Source: Glandiceps talaboti
Taxonomy: Eukaryota; Hemichordata; Enteropneusta; Spengelidae
Length of the DNA stretch: 64,000 bases
Direction of reading: 5' to 3'
NCBI RefSeq assembly: GCF_964340395.1
Contig: NC_135555.1
Coordinates: 19,445,615-19,509,614, forward strand
The position numbers and the translations under genes are program-made. Of this stretch, positions 13,592-26,748 are shown piece by piece (the first letter of the stretch is position 1; each line of letters begins with the position of its first letter). The notes beneath the pieces are model-generated. The model made no database searches, was not told the DNA's origin, and saw nothing but the letters and a program-made list of their open reading frames with translations.

Positions 13592-14456
13592 GCGTACTAG
13601 TCATTGAGCCGCTACGCGAGCTATAATGTGTACCATTTCATTTGTGCCAGCAGCTTCTGAGGGGATGAAATATATTACTTTTATGCTAATTATCTAACTC
13701 ATAACTCTCAGAACCTACTTTTGAAATGGAACTTCAAGTATTGTTTCATTCAAGTGAATCCTGAATATAAGAAAAAATGAATTTTGCAAAAATCATTATT
13801 GATTTACAATAATGTGACACATAATGTAATCACATATACAATATGAATACTACATTTCACTTCAACTGAACAAGCGGGTTTTGAAATGATGGCGAAATTC
13901 AAAAAATGTTTGAATATTAAATGCTAATTATGCTAATTACTATGCTCAGACTTCACCAAAACGTTGTGTCTTACATTCATTTAACCAAATGTTATTTAAT
14001 TGAATCAAATCCATCTGTAGATATAAAGATTCGAAAGACAACAAATTGTGTTGAATAATATGCAAATATGCAAACAAATATATCATAACTACACATGGAT
14101 GCATGTAGACCGAATTCTCGCTACCTATAATGACATTCTACCTCAAGCTGGAGGGTCAAAATAGAAAAAGAAGGTCGACCTATTTTCACGAGCGTCTCTT
14201 GTAATGCATTTGTATACGTGTGTGGAGCGACAGTTTTAATGTCCACCAAGAAATCTAACGAGTGTTATCCTCGTGACTCATCTAGGTGGTAAAATTCCAT
14301 TTCAGGTATCCAGAATTTGATTTCATTTGAACGAAAGTTTCTTGAGGAAAGCCTCTCATACATATGCAATACATTATATGCATCTATTCAACTATGGATC
14401 CATTAGTCCATACATCAATGGATGTATCAATTAGCCCATCTGTCCATATATATGGA

Positions 14457-14528
<72 letters not shown>

Positions 14529-14638
14529 ATATCAATATACCTTCATGTCTGCCTGCATGCCTGTCTGTCCATCAATTTATTCTCATATATCTAGTCATCC
14601 ATCCGTTTATCCACCCATCTATCCAATGGCATCTATCC

Positions 14639-14709
<71 letters not shown>

Positions 14710-14960
14710 CGTCAATCCAGCCAACCATTCATTGATTCCTCATCTACGTCTATCCGTCCACACGTCCAACCAACCAACCATCAATATACCCATCAATCAA
14801 TCAATCAATCAATCAATCAACAAATAATCAATCCATCAATCAATCAATCCATTCTTCAATCCAGCCACTGCAGCCATTCACTCATTCCTCATCTATATGT
14901 ATATCCGTCCACACGTCCAATCAACCATCAATATACCCATCATTTCTCAATCAAGTTGTA
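14457..14960. repeat. (CTAT)n and (AATC)n arrays with diverged copies
   Basis: CTAT array 14457-14527, AATC array 14640-14708 and decayed AATC/CATC sequence to about 14960. A block containing CCAGCC, CATTCA and CCGTCCACACGTCCAA occurs twice (about 14716-14775 and 14860-14920), so part of this is a tandem duplication. The 208-codon frame over it is spurious. Confidence 0.85.
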
Positions 14961-15990
14961 CTCTATCAGTCGGTACAGTAAAGCAATCAATCGAAATACT
15001 AGTATATATCTAATGATGCATGGTTGGCCGGCAATTAACCGTACATGACATTACACGTACATAGGCTAATTACAGTCCTCTTCAAAATACTAAAGCCATT
15101 TAATTTTAAACTCTGAATCATGAATTCATGATTTTATCGATCAACCTGTCAATCTTCAACTACAAAACAATTTGTCACTTTTGCCACTACACTGATGGCC
15201 GCCCATTTATCAACGTGCGTCTGTCTGCTTGCATATATATATATAAAATGTTTCACGAAGTCTAAATGATACGACTACGTACTTCAGAGCTATCAATTAG
15301 ATATTCCAGGTGACGTCAGTCGACAGAAATACGTCGATAGATAGGGTTAATAGGGTTTTTTAAAAAAAATGTTTTTTATCTCTGTTACTTTTAGCGTCCT
15401 ATAAGGTAATGTAATGTGTTTATTGAAGAATACTTTTGACACTTTGACACTAACATTATACACATCTGAATACAGCTAAAACTGAAACAGCATTGAGATG
15501 CACTGCGCATGAACAAAGACAGCAAGTCAATTAATTTAAGTCATAACCTGAGATGGTCAGGCATAGCAAGATGGATGCAACGCATATAAACACAAACAGA
15601 CCACATTTGCAGTGGGTAGAATATTCCTCGTGTCAGTCACATCACGTCTATTACTGAAACTTCTTGAGGCAAGTTTTCTTGCGGTATAAGCTGTAGTTGT
15701 GTTGTGTAGATGTTGCCATTAATACAACATATTGGATAATTAAAACCCAAAGCTATTTTAATTTCGACTGTTTCAGTCTATACGTAGCAAAATAATCTAA
15801 ATTCGTGAAGTTTCCATAAAACTCAATGTTCATCATATTATATTATTGTTATGTCATTATATCTTTATATCAGGCCTATTTTAAATTATTAGTTTTTGAC
15901 TGTACTAATGTATTTTTTTTAGATATTTCCTGTAAACACATGGCTGTGTAGATACGTGATACTGAACCAGTATAAAGAAAGACATCACCA

Positions 15991-16019
15991 GCATCCATGG
16001 AAACCGTCACCATAGAAAC
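15991..16019 (+). promoter_or_regulatory. Tandem X-box-like sites
   Basis: GCATCCATGGAAAC followed at once by GTCACCATAGAAAC; the second fits the RFX pattern at its fixed positions. No gene is recognised nearby. Confidence 0.2.
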
Positions 16020-16930
16020 CGTGTGCTATGTGGCTTTGAAAAAAAGAGGCGTTCATACACACGGAGTCTACACAGCTTGACATTGAAGAAATAAAAGCAT
16101 TCTTTTGTAACCTTGAATAAAAGACTGTCAGATAGATTATAGTTAAATTTTTAACAGGAAAATCATAAATCTGGCTGGTATAGGTTTTTAGTGGTGACAG
16201 TGTGTATGCCGGTACATGTAATACAACGCGTTGCAGGTTACTGCTCACTGCGTTTGTTTGATACAACCACACAGAAAGAATAGTAGACTACACACACTGC
16301 CATTTATGATAGGAAGGTCGCAATTTCTTGCTACATTTAGTCTGCATGAAATCAACCAATTAAATACACTGCATGACATGTTAGCGCCAATATTTTGATG
16401 TCTGCATTTTTTTTTATATCTGCATGGTGGCACATTAGGTTATTTCATTTAGACAAAATGTTGCGAGAAAATGTATTCATTCCCTCTTGCCATCACAAAG
16501 TGTAGCATACACATTCTCCCACTTGTTTCGACGTGGTAGTATAGAACACAACCAATGAACCAGTAACCTACAGTGCGATGTACCACACTCACATACACGC
16601 ACACTTTCATCATTCACAAAAATAGGGGTACTTTTATTTACATAATTATCTTTTTTTAAATGAACTTAATATCGAAAATTCGAGAAAGAAATTGTGAGTT
16701 GAAATTGTTATACGTGTATCCTGTCCTGTGCGTGCAGAGTTTCTTTTTCGTATTGTGCCAAGGAAGACATGGGTTGAAACTCTGCTACGTACATGTATGG
16801 TGTGTGGAAGGTTTTTACTTGATTCATCATATTACTTACGAGTAGCTAGAATCCATTCATTCGTCACTGTCTTTTTTTTGTCCAAACCTGGTAGCTTATG
16901 CAAATTGGTCTGAGAAGTTAATAAAATTGG

Positions 16931-17161
16931 GTTGTTGGTGGCTGAGTGGTTAAACCACTTGCGTCTTACCCCTGCGGTCGGGGTTCGAACCCCATTCAGG
17001 AGTTGATTAAATTTACCATGCTGTAAATAAGAAAAGTGTTGTTTAGTTTGACTCTACCGAACTAGGTAGGTTTTTCTCCGGGCACCCCGGTTTCCTCATG
17101 CACTAACACTGAACCTTCATACTGTTATTAGGCAATGCCTCAATCAATCAATAAATCAATA

Positions 17162-17192
<31 letters not shown>

Positions 17193-17260
17193 CACTCACT
17201 CACTCACTCACTCACTCACTCACTCACTCACTCACTCACTCACTCACTCAATCAATCAAA
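16931..17260 (+). mobile_element. tRNA-derived SINE with AATC/CACT tail
   Basis: A polymerase III A box TGGCTGAGTGG (16939-16949) and B box GGTTCGAACCC (16982-16992) form a tRNA-like head, probably Ser/Leu-like. A body follows with CTCCGGGCACCCCGGTTTCC, then a long AATC/AATA and CACT tail. It is not a functional tRNA because no acceptor stem closes. Confidence 0.7.
17129..17257. repeat. (AATC/AATA)n-(CACT)n tail
   Basis: Tail of the 16931 SINE: AATC and AATA units, then about 15 CACT units. Confidence 0.85.
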
Positions 17261-20200
17261 AGCTGACGTCTTGGGAATAACACATACAGGGACTTACAGA
17301 GGGTGTAAAGCGTGTTGTAATCTAAAACTCTTTGTTAACAGCATCACACCATTGTACTGCCTTTCTCACACCATCACTTGTCACTACTAAGGCGAATCGT
17401 TCGACTAAAGAATTCATACATCGAAGTTTCTTATTGCACAACCGTGACGTATACGATTTCTGTCATCACCCGTACGAAGTAATTAAATGTTAACATGCAA
17501 GCCTACATTTAAAGTCAAAATATTATATGCCAGTGAACAGAGTGTGAGACAAACGTGCAGACTGTACAAAATCGTTTGATGCGGTTTATTTCATTAACAA
17601 AGTATAGATGAAACTTCGTCACGATTTCGTAGTTCACACATAGATTGCAGTGTAAAGAACTGCTTTGAACGTTATCGAAACGACAACACGTACGTACGTA
17701 CTACAGAATCAAGCCGGGGAGTTCCTTTAATTTTGTAGCATAACGCCGACCTTCAGCTTTTTATTTAACATGGTACAAAGTGAGTTGATAAACTGTTCAC
17801 TACAAACACCTTTTTATAAAGTATTGCTTGAACTATTTTAGTATAAACACAACATCGATGCACACCTTCTATAATAACATTACAATTGTCTTCTGACATC
17901 TGTACAGTTGATTGCATAGTAGAGATTTTTATTCGTATAAAATCACGCCATCGAATCTTTAACACGTTTTGATTTTAATACTATAATATTGCGTTCAGTC
18001 ATCAATGGCAGGCGATGATCCAGTTTACTTCAGTAATAGAATCGATACCTTTTACATATACAACATGATACATTTCGTCCAAAAACGTTAAAAAAAAAAA
18101 TTAAAAAAATAAAAAATAAAAAACTCAGTGTGTGCACCTTTAACAAAGTACCCTTGAGAAAAGTCCTCGTCTGGAGACACTGGATTGTAAGTGAAATTCA
18201 TTTCGATAGGGAGATTGTCAAGCTGTGATTATTTGTTCATAAACACAGTAATAGGTGTAGTTTAGGTGTAATGTTAGTACTATTACACTACTATTACTGC
18301 AGATATCACACAGACTCGCTGGAGTCTGAAATGATTGATGTTCCTGATTGTCGATGGTTAATAACTCATATTAAGTTAGTACGAGACTGTGTAGGTAGAC
18401 GTCTGATGTATTTCCGAGATGTTAAAGTGACAATAAGGATGAGAAATGGTTATTTATAATATTTTGGATTTCAAATTAAATGTACCAGTTCTCCCGGTTT
18501 TTTTTTCTACACAGAGCAAATGTGTGTTTGTAACTTAATTTGTTTTGTTAACGTGTAAGTGTGTGTTATTGTAAATACAGGAAGTAATGTGTAATTAAAC
18601 TGATTAAACCGGGCCAAGCAATTACAGCGAATTTCAAAATACCGTTGACTAGTTCTGTTTCATACAGCTGCCATGCACAAGATAATAAGAAAGTACACAT
18701 GCTGCTACAGCAAGATTGAAAGAATACATGTTTTGGCAACATTTTGTCTAAATGAAATGAACTGACTTGTCACCATGCAGACATCAAATGCAGACGTCAA
18801 AACTTTGGCGTCCACGTGTCTGCTTCTGTTTCCAGTAGTTGGTTTAAATTACATACATATTTATTTAGACAAAATGTAGCAATAAATTGCCATCTTGCTA
18901 TTACAGTGTAACATGCACAGTTTCTTATTGATTTCCACATGGCTGTATCAAACAGGAGAAGCTTTACAGTATTTTTGAAATCCACTGTATGATCAGTATG
19001 TTATGTCTAGTCTTCGCACATCTAGCCCCTTTTCGAGTCCATATACTGTAACATCATCAAGCATAAATACTGCGATTATTTGTGTTTACCTGTGCTTACA
19101 AGTGATTAGGAGTGTTTACCCATTTGTTTACAAACCACTTCCTGTACGTATAATAACAAACTGTTTACACGTCTTCTTCTTTTTATAGTTTTTTGTGTGC
19201 AAGTTACATACATGGACTTGGTCCATCTTTTTTTTATATCGCTTTTGCAAGTAGAAAAACATACATATATATTTTTTTTTTATAAATTAACAATAAAACA
19301 CAACAACAATTCCTAATCCTGTTGGCCACTTTAAAGCAGTATTTAGTTTACATCGAAACTCGTAACGATAGTATTTTTGCAATAGTGACAAAAGTGTATC
19401 CCGATATCAAATTGGTTGGATTTCTTTTTAATATTTCTTTTAAAATTAAGTATATAATACACGGATACATCAAGAAGTTGTATTTCAAATATGTTCAGAG
19501 ACACCATAGTCTAGAAACTGTACGTGTTAATTTGTTTTCTGCAACCTCTCTTTTTCCACTGTATAGCCTCTAATGGCTTTCTCTAGCACAACATTCCATT
19601 GATACCGTCGGAAGATTGTATAGACAGGATTTAATTGGACAAATTTTCATTGGAAGTGAGAACGTATACGTTCCAAAATTAATTACAGAATCTGATTTAA
19701 CTCCATGGTCAGTAACCTCAGAATAGCTCCTTCATTTGAGATTTTGTAAAAGTTTAAAACAGTAATGCATTTTCTACATTCAGGGAGCCCTGGAAGATCG
19801 AGTCCACCAAGCAACCCTAGCCGCGAAAAGAATTACCTCAAGGAAAACATCAATCCCGTTGTTCCCTTTAATACATTTCTTCATTCATTTAAAAATTCAA
19901 ACATCACTAGAATGGTAATGCCTGTTCGCGTCGAAAACTATATTTCGAAGTATCACATTGATGTTTGAGATGTATTGGAACGTGGCACGAATAGCTTTCA
20001 TATCCTATGACACCACGTATGGTATGTGATTAAGACGCCTGGGGAGAATTTATTGCACGTTGTAGAGTTCGTTATTAAATTATCTCAAATCTATGGATTC
20101 AATTTGGTGTAGCATGAATAGCTGGCGTTGTGAGAGCGTGGATTTGATTAGGCTCGACGGATTCAGACCGCAGAGATTTGTGTCTACAGGTTGTCGCTAT

Positions 20201-20620
20201 AAATGAACCATCTGGTTCTACATCAGTGGAGATGTATTGATTTGTCTATTGCTCTGATACCGTCTATAGTGCCTGTATAAAACTAATTACAGTTCCTATC
20301 GATCTATATTTGATTACATTCATTTCATTTGTAACTCGTTGATTACATCATGTGTCTTACCACTTGGTCGTTGTACAAACATGATCTACGTTACTGCCGA
20401 GAGAAGCTCGCAGAGCATTTTAGAATAATTTTAATGTTTTAAATTGCATCTTTATTTCTCACATTCACACTACGACCTTATTACAGTGATGTCGATCATT
20501 CAAGAACAGGCAGCCACCCCCCCCGTCACCCCGTCACCCCTCCCCCACACCACAAAACAAACAAATTTAAACAAACAAATGCACCCATGAGCGCGAAAAC
20601 ACACACATACTAACATTAAC
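17260..20620. other. No gene seen
   Basis: AT-rich with A or T homopolymers (18091-18122, 19266-19281). I searched it for a gene 1 signal-peptide exon ending in phase 1 and found none convincing. Confidence 0.45.
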
Positions 20621-20623
20621 AAA

Positions 20624-20658
<35 letters not shown>

Positions 20659-21021
20659 ATTGATAACTAAGCAAACAAACAAAGAAACAAACTCTGATAT
20701 ATTCTGCGCATGCATTATAGCACTAAGCAGTGCTGAACATTACCTTTTTTGCAAAGTACGAGTTAGAGAGATGTAATAGAGAGATGTAATCTCCATCAGC
20801 TACTGAACAGTACACTACAAGTAACGTTTATAGCAAATTTAAATTAGTAAGCAAGGGAGAAACTGGTTGTTTTGACAACTGTGTATATAATATCACATTG
20901 TTACAGTAACTGTTATGTTCCTCTGCGAATGATGTCCACAAACCTGAAGTAGTGATACAGTTTAATTTACCACTACAGTTCATTGACCCCCATGGGTATT
21001 GACAACACACAGCACTCTAAT

Positions 21022-21096
<75 letters not shown>

Positions 21097-21127
21097 GAGA
21101 GACAGAGAGAGAGACAGAGAGAGAGAT
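20621..21127. repeat. (AAAT)n and (GA)n arrays
   Basis: AAAT at 20621-20660; GA at 21023-21127, with unremarkable sequence between them. Confidence 0.85.
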
Positions 21128-21376
21128 AAATGAGCGACAATGATGGTGGTACGTACAAGATACGAATTTGTTTTAATTATAACGTGACAGAGGTGTGGCA
21201 TCAGTCTATAAGCAAGTGCTATTCATAATAACCTTCAAATATGTCTGAATTGGTACTTGTAAAAAAATATCAGAAATACTGCGTGCTTGAGGAGGAATAA
21301 GATTGGATAAATAATTCTCTTCTCATTCAAAAAACTAACAGACAAGTGTGACCTCTAACGTACATCTTATTTCAGT

Positions 21377-21390
21377 GTTGCTATGGTAAC
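21377..21390 (+). promoter_or_regulatory. X-box-like palindrome upstream of gene 1
   Basis: GTTGCTATGGTAAC is a perfect RFX-type palindrome 2.1 kb before the gene 1 CUB exon. An ATG at 21538 is 161 bp downstream, the same spacing as in genes 2-4, but the frame from it stops after 15 codons (SLFL then TGA) and a TAGS microsatellite begins shortly after. This may be the decayed promoter and first exon of gene 1. Confidence 0.35.
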
Positions 21391-21596
21391 ATACGCTTTA
21401 AGAGGTAATACTCTACTTCAATTTCTCTGTCAACATGTCCCATTTTACTATCTATAGACAACGTCTTTGACATGCGCAGAAGTTCAATGAATGACATGCC
21501 AGTGTTGTACTCAGTGATCAGCATTGAACTTACAACCATGGCTTACCAGATGAATTTCCATTTGAACATTTCATTGTTTTTGTGACTAAAGCTAGT

Positions 21597-21791
21597 TAGT
21601 TAGTTAATTAGCTAGCTAGCTAGCTAGCTAGCTAGTTAGTTAGTTAGGTAGGTAGGTAGGTAGGTAGGTAGGCAGGCAGGCAGGCAGGTAGGTAGGTAGG
21701 CAGGTAGGTAGGTAGGTAGGTATGTAGGTAGGTAGGTAGGTAGGTAGGTAGGCAGGCAGGCAGGTAGGTAGGTAGGTAGGTAGGTAGGTAG
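21597..21791. repeat. TAGT/TAGC/TAGG compound array
   Basis: About 195 bp starting 59 bp after the ATG at 21538. TAGG dominates, with GGCA blocks. The minus-strand YLPT frame is its translation. Confidence 0.9.
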
Positions 21792-23212
21792 ACTCAGGGA
21801 AAACGTTGTCACTTCATGGGATATGATTTGGTTATATCTGTATTCGTTTTCTTTCATGTACGTATTCATATAGTTAGACTTTTTTTATACAGCCTGCGAA
21901 AAAATACCAGTGCATTTGCTTTGTGGTAGGCAGGACTGAGACAAGTTTCATGCAAAGATATACAAAGTAATTAGCATCAGTAACTTAATTATCAAAGTAT
22001 AAAACACCACAGGAGCCAGGATCCTATAATGTACTCTACTTACTGATAGAACACTACACATTATAACATTGAGTACACCTGTTACCTTTACATTACAACT
22101 TGCACAAATATATAAATAAACTTATAAAAGTAATGTGTGAACCTATATTACTGGGTGTTGTTTTTTTAAAAGTGCTAGTTGTCGGTCCACTTACGTTTAA
22201 CCACTCGCTAACGTGTTGTTGAGCCTTATGACAGAAGAGGAAACAACGACTTCGTTAGAGAATATGATACGAATTAACTTTAGTCGTATAAACAAACGAC
22301 ACTTTATCTGGATTCATATTTCTGTGTACAGTCTGTTTTTGTGTTGTTGTAGCTATATACACGATAAATCAAATCAAATTGATTTTGGGGTTCGGGCCAA
22401 TCGTCAGCGCCCTCAACGGCGATCGTGATTTGAACATCCTACTTGTGGATAATATCGACCACTCACTGAATATTGTATGATGGTTTTCTAATCGTAAAAA
22501 ATAATACTCCAGTGACAACTAGTAGAGTTTTAACATGATGACACGACTCTAAACCAAGCTTTCCGTCAAGATTTATAATTAACTTAAACTTACACGGTCA
22601 CTACACTTCCTACATATAATATTACCCTCTAATTAACAGATAGAGTGTTTGTTTGTTTGTTTGCTATACATGACTGATCACATTGTATATATCTTTGAAA
22701 CTTACGTATTCCAATTCAGTTTTATTTTACCATATTATCGCCTTACTCTGTCACACCTTCACTAACAACACAAAGAATATACCAAAGAATATTACCACAA
22801 AATAAACACACATGTAACATAAAATGCCAACAAAGACAACAGGGTGACGTCATAATTAAACTTAGTATTAAGTTATGTGACGCTCTTTTTATGTTAACGT
22901 TACCTGAAGACTTTGTGTTAAATGTCAGGGGTACAATTATATTATCCGAAATTCAAATGAAGGCAATCCGCTTATAACTGTACATGTTCTGTCAGATGTA
23001 TATATGTTGATAAGCCACTACCTTTGGACTTTAATTTTACATTCCAAATATTTTAAACCGCATTGATAGCTTAATTCCATATTAAAAGATCAACGCGATA
23101 CTATAAACAGAGTATGTTGTATATCCTTTAGTTTGAACATTACAAATAAATCGTTTGGAATATTGTGTTGTGTGATTAGAACTATGCCTGCTTTCAAATA
23201 TGTAATCATATG
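21792..23212. other. No gene seen; repeat shared with 23957
   Basis: TAGGCAGGACTGAGACAAG followed by TTCATGCAAAGA (21927-21965) resembles 23957-23994, giving two copies of a short dispersed repeat around the gene 1 start. No exon found. Confidence 0.4.
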
Positions 23213-23460
23213 TGAGGGGTGCTATTCAGGAACCTAGGTATGGGATGACCGATTCGAGGGGTGATATAAATATCAGAGATCTTCGACCGATCCACAAGAT
23301 ACAAACGACAGTTAATTTATATGTAATCTTTGTCAAAAAGGGCGCTATTCACGAACCAATCTGGAATGGCTGATTCGTAATCGAACTGTGATATAAATAC
23401 CATAGAAGACAAACCAGCCAACTAACAAGATGCAAACAAACATTGGAAGACAAATTTAAA
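23213..23460 (+). promoter_or_regulatory. Duplicated ~125-bp unit with TATAAATA before gene 1 CUB exon
   Basis: Two diverged tandem copies (about 23213-23337 and 23338-23460) share GCTATTCA, GATTCG, GTGATATAAATA and ACAAGAT.CAAAC blocks. Each has a TATAAATA (23265-23272 and 23392-23399). The second is 89 bp upstream of the CUB acceptor, so it could act as a core promoter making a message without a signal peptide. The only ATG between it and the CUB exon opens an 8-codon frame. Promoter activity is speculative. Confidence 0.35.
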
Positions 23461-23487
23461 CAAATCCATTTTGTGTTTCTTTTGCAG

Positions 23488-23868
23488 ACTACTTCATGGC
23501 AAGTGAATGCGGACAGACTATTTTTGAACAAGATGACTCTGCCGGTACTATCGACTCACAAATGGGATTCTATTACGATAACTTAGAATCATGCTTTGTG
23601 ACGATCCAGGCGAACCCAGGACGGCGAATCATGCTGACATTTGACTATTTCCAAGTAGAAGAGTTTGGGGTGACGTGTACAGATTATTTGCACATATACG
23701 ACGGTGCCAGTCTTTACGACGATCGTCTCACTCCATCACAAGGGCTGTGCGGCGAAGAAATCCCGGAACAATACGCGTCAACCGCTAACGAAATAACACT
23801 GCAGTTCAACACTGATGCCGATACTCAAGACAGGGGCTTTTTCATCGTGTATACCACCTTTACAGAAG
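23488..23868 (+). CDS. Gene 1 CUB exon
   Basis: 381-nt phase 1-1 exon with a strong polypyrimidine acceptor (ttcttttgcag) and a weaker donor (gttaga). It encodes one CUB domain with the usual four cysteines (SECGQ, ESCFV, VTCTD, GLCGE) and the core strand TDYLHIYDG typical of CUB domains. The in-frame ATG at 23496 falls after the acceptor and is probably not the initiator in a spliced message, but would be used by a transcript starting within the intron. Confidence 0.88.
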
Positions 23869-24278
23869 GTTAGATTAGTTTTGAAAGATCAATGTGAAAT
23901 GAAATGTGTTCTATATATACATATTTTATCATCCTTGGTTGCTTATTATATTGTTGTAAGCAGGAATGAGACAAGGTTCATGTAAAGACGTATTGTAATT
24001 AGGCTGGTGTTAGACTTTACGGCGGGGGAGGGGGGGGCCATGAAAAAAAATTGAGGGTTCAAAGGGGGCATGAAAAACTCTGGTGGTCTGAAGGGGGGGG
24101 GTGGGGGGAAATATTTTGCTCATGATTTGAACCAAATTAAACCTCAGGAGCTGTCATTTACCGATTAAATTGAAAAATCTCGCTGCTTCGCTGCAATACC
24201 TTCTAAAACCTATTTTCAAAAATGAGTTTGGTGACAGCCATGCGAATGTATTTGAGAATGCCTTCTTCTGTCAGTCTA

Positions 24279-24334
<56 letters not shown>

Positions 24335-26068
24335 AACTCTTCCTTACTAGTTTATGCATGATCGAGTGTTTGTCCAGTGTGATAATCTCCCAGCAGATGA
24401 GAGATAAAGCAAACTGTTAATGTAAGTGATCTCCTGCCAGTTTTAAGATAAGGGGTGTTTTAATTAAGATAAGATTAGAAGAATGGACAAGGCGTCTTTA
24501 TTTAGTCAATAAAGCAAGGAGAGAATTACATACAGCCTCAGACTTTTAGTGGTCTGAGATCAACAGCTGAGAGCAAAGTAACCAGGGAAAGAAAAAGAAA
24601 TAGTTTTAAAACTCAATGAGTCAATTGATCAATATCACACATAAAGTAAGTTATATTGCACCACAAAAATTGATCAATCAATCAATCAATCATTCAACCA
24701 AATAATAAATCAATCAATCAATACATCAACCGATCGATCGATCGATCGATCAATCAGTTACATGCTCGCTGCTCCCTGTGGTTTTGCTTTGAAATCATGA
24801 CATATACGTTTATTTATGACTGAGAGAGGGAGGGCAGTAATACAAAATATCTAAACGACAGCACTACAAAAACCTTTCATGATATATTATAACACGTGTC
24901 ATTTGCGTTATGACGTAACTATACACATTCTTGGAAGTAATCGTGTGAGGTGTGTGTGAAATGTAATGTACTTTTGACCAAAGACCCTACCAAACTCAAG
25001 AAAACAAGAAAGTTTGCAACTATCACCTATGCATACAGCATTATGTAATCGAAACGACTATTTTCTCAAATTTGATGGAAACTATAAAAAAAAAATTACG
25101 TTAGATTTCTCCTACTTTTCATGTATTTATATAATTGTATAGCGATTATATGTTGAGAATGATGGAAATGAAAGATGAAAAAAAGACGAAGACAGAAATT
25201 TATGAAAGCACCCTCACTCAGATCAACATGTGTTTTTTTCTCTTTATCGTTTTACGTCACCCAGGTGGTCCTTGTGATGGCGTGAATGATTTCAAATGCA
25301 AAAATGGTCGTTGTATCGATGGAAGTTTGGAAGGTGATCGTAATGATAATTGTGGTGATAACAGTGACGAAAGTAAGTACAGCTTAATAAAAAATAGCTA
25401 AGATAAATTGTTGCTGATCCAAAATGAAGATAGCTGATGTTTCGGGATAAACCCTTCATAGAGCCGAAAGTTCCCCACTGCTACTGTCAAGTGAATGAGA
25501 ATTCCAAATAAACACAAATATATAACTTACTAGCAACAAGACCACGCCCATAGCAACGGCAAATGTAGTCAAGGATAGTGAGTAGTATAAATAATCAACA
25601 AAAATAAGGTAAAAGTACCGATAGCTAGTCAAGTGAATGAACATTCAAAAGCAAAGACCTCTCTGCATAGCAACCATGGAAAAAGCATTTAGCAACGCTC
25701 GAAAACCGTGTTTTATTTTGCATACATATCAAACGTGATAGGTTGTCTTAAGAATGCGCCTCCCAAACAGTAACATCCCATTATGATAAATTCCTTTTAT
25801 GCAAATTAGGTTTAACAAATTCTGATTGCTGGTTTACAAAATGTGAAGTCAAAAAACTGCTTGGCTGGCCATGGATGTCAATGATCCTTGGTTGAGTAAC
25901 ATCCCCACAGGGGATGAGGATGAGGATGTTGTTGTGGAGTTTGAAAATAGTTCAAAGTAACTTGAAGTCGCAGCATGGATCTCAGTGTGGAGATTGTGCT
26001 ACAGCACCATTAGTTGCTACAATTCTAGAGATATTGCCAGTGAATATAATTGGTATCAACCACAGGAA

Positions 26069-26162
<94 letters not shown>

Positions 26163-26505
26163 TCATGGGAAATACATGTATTTGATGAACTTTATTTTGG
26201 CTTTCCTTACTATCTATCTAGAGTGTCACCGTCGATTCATGATATGTACTTGTTGTAGATCGCGTCTTAGATATAAATATAAGGTTGATAATGAATTATA
26301 TTTCCTGTCTCTATAAACAAAAAAAGTGTGTTTTTGTCTCCATGTCATAAATTACGTAACGCATGTATTTGTCCCCTACCCTCCTCCCTCCTCTCCCTCT
26401 TCCTCCCGCTTTCCTTCCCATCTTACCCTGTCTTTGTTTGTCTTGTCTTGTCTTGTCTTGTCTTGTCTTGTCTTGTCTTGTCTTGTCTTTTTGTCTGTCT
26501 GTCTT

Positions 26506-26566
<61 letters not shown>

Positions 26567-26694
26567 CTCTGTCTCTCTACCTGCCTTTCGGCCTGCTTGT
26601 CTACCTACCTACACGTCTGTCTGTCTGTCTGTCTGTCCGTCTGTCTCTCTGTCTCTCTGCCTGCCTTTCGGCCTGCTTGGCTGCCTATCTACAC

Positions 26695-26748
<54 letters not shown>

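Larger units (their letters stand above)
10985..14360. other. No gene seen
   Basis: Holds dispersed repeat copy A, the 13491 foldback and a 16-bp palindrome ACCAACGTACGTTGGT at 13086-13101. Frames are short and unrecognised. Confidence 0.45.

Noticed and set aside
14422-15048. 208-codon frame rich in SINQ and LSIY
   Set aside because: Runs through CTAT and AATC arrays, whose units contain no stop in this frame.
16931-17000. Functional tRNA gene
   Set aside because: A and B boxes are present but no acceptor stem closes, and the sequence continues into a SINE body and tail.
19003-19188. Hydrophobic 61-codon frame considered as gene 1 signal exon
   Set aside because: No N-terminal signal-peptide pattern and no suitable donor; AT-rich chance frame.
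22213-22428. 71-codon frame considered as gene 1 first exon
   Set aside because: Its hydrophobic stretch is too far from the start and no phase-1 donor follows it.
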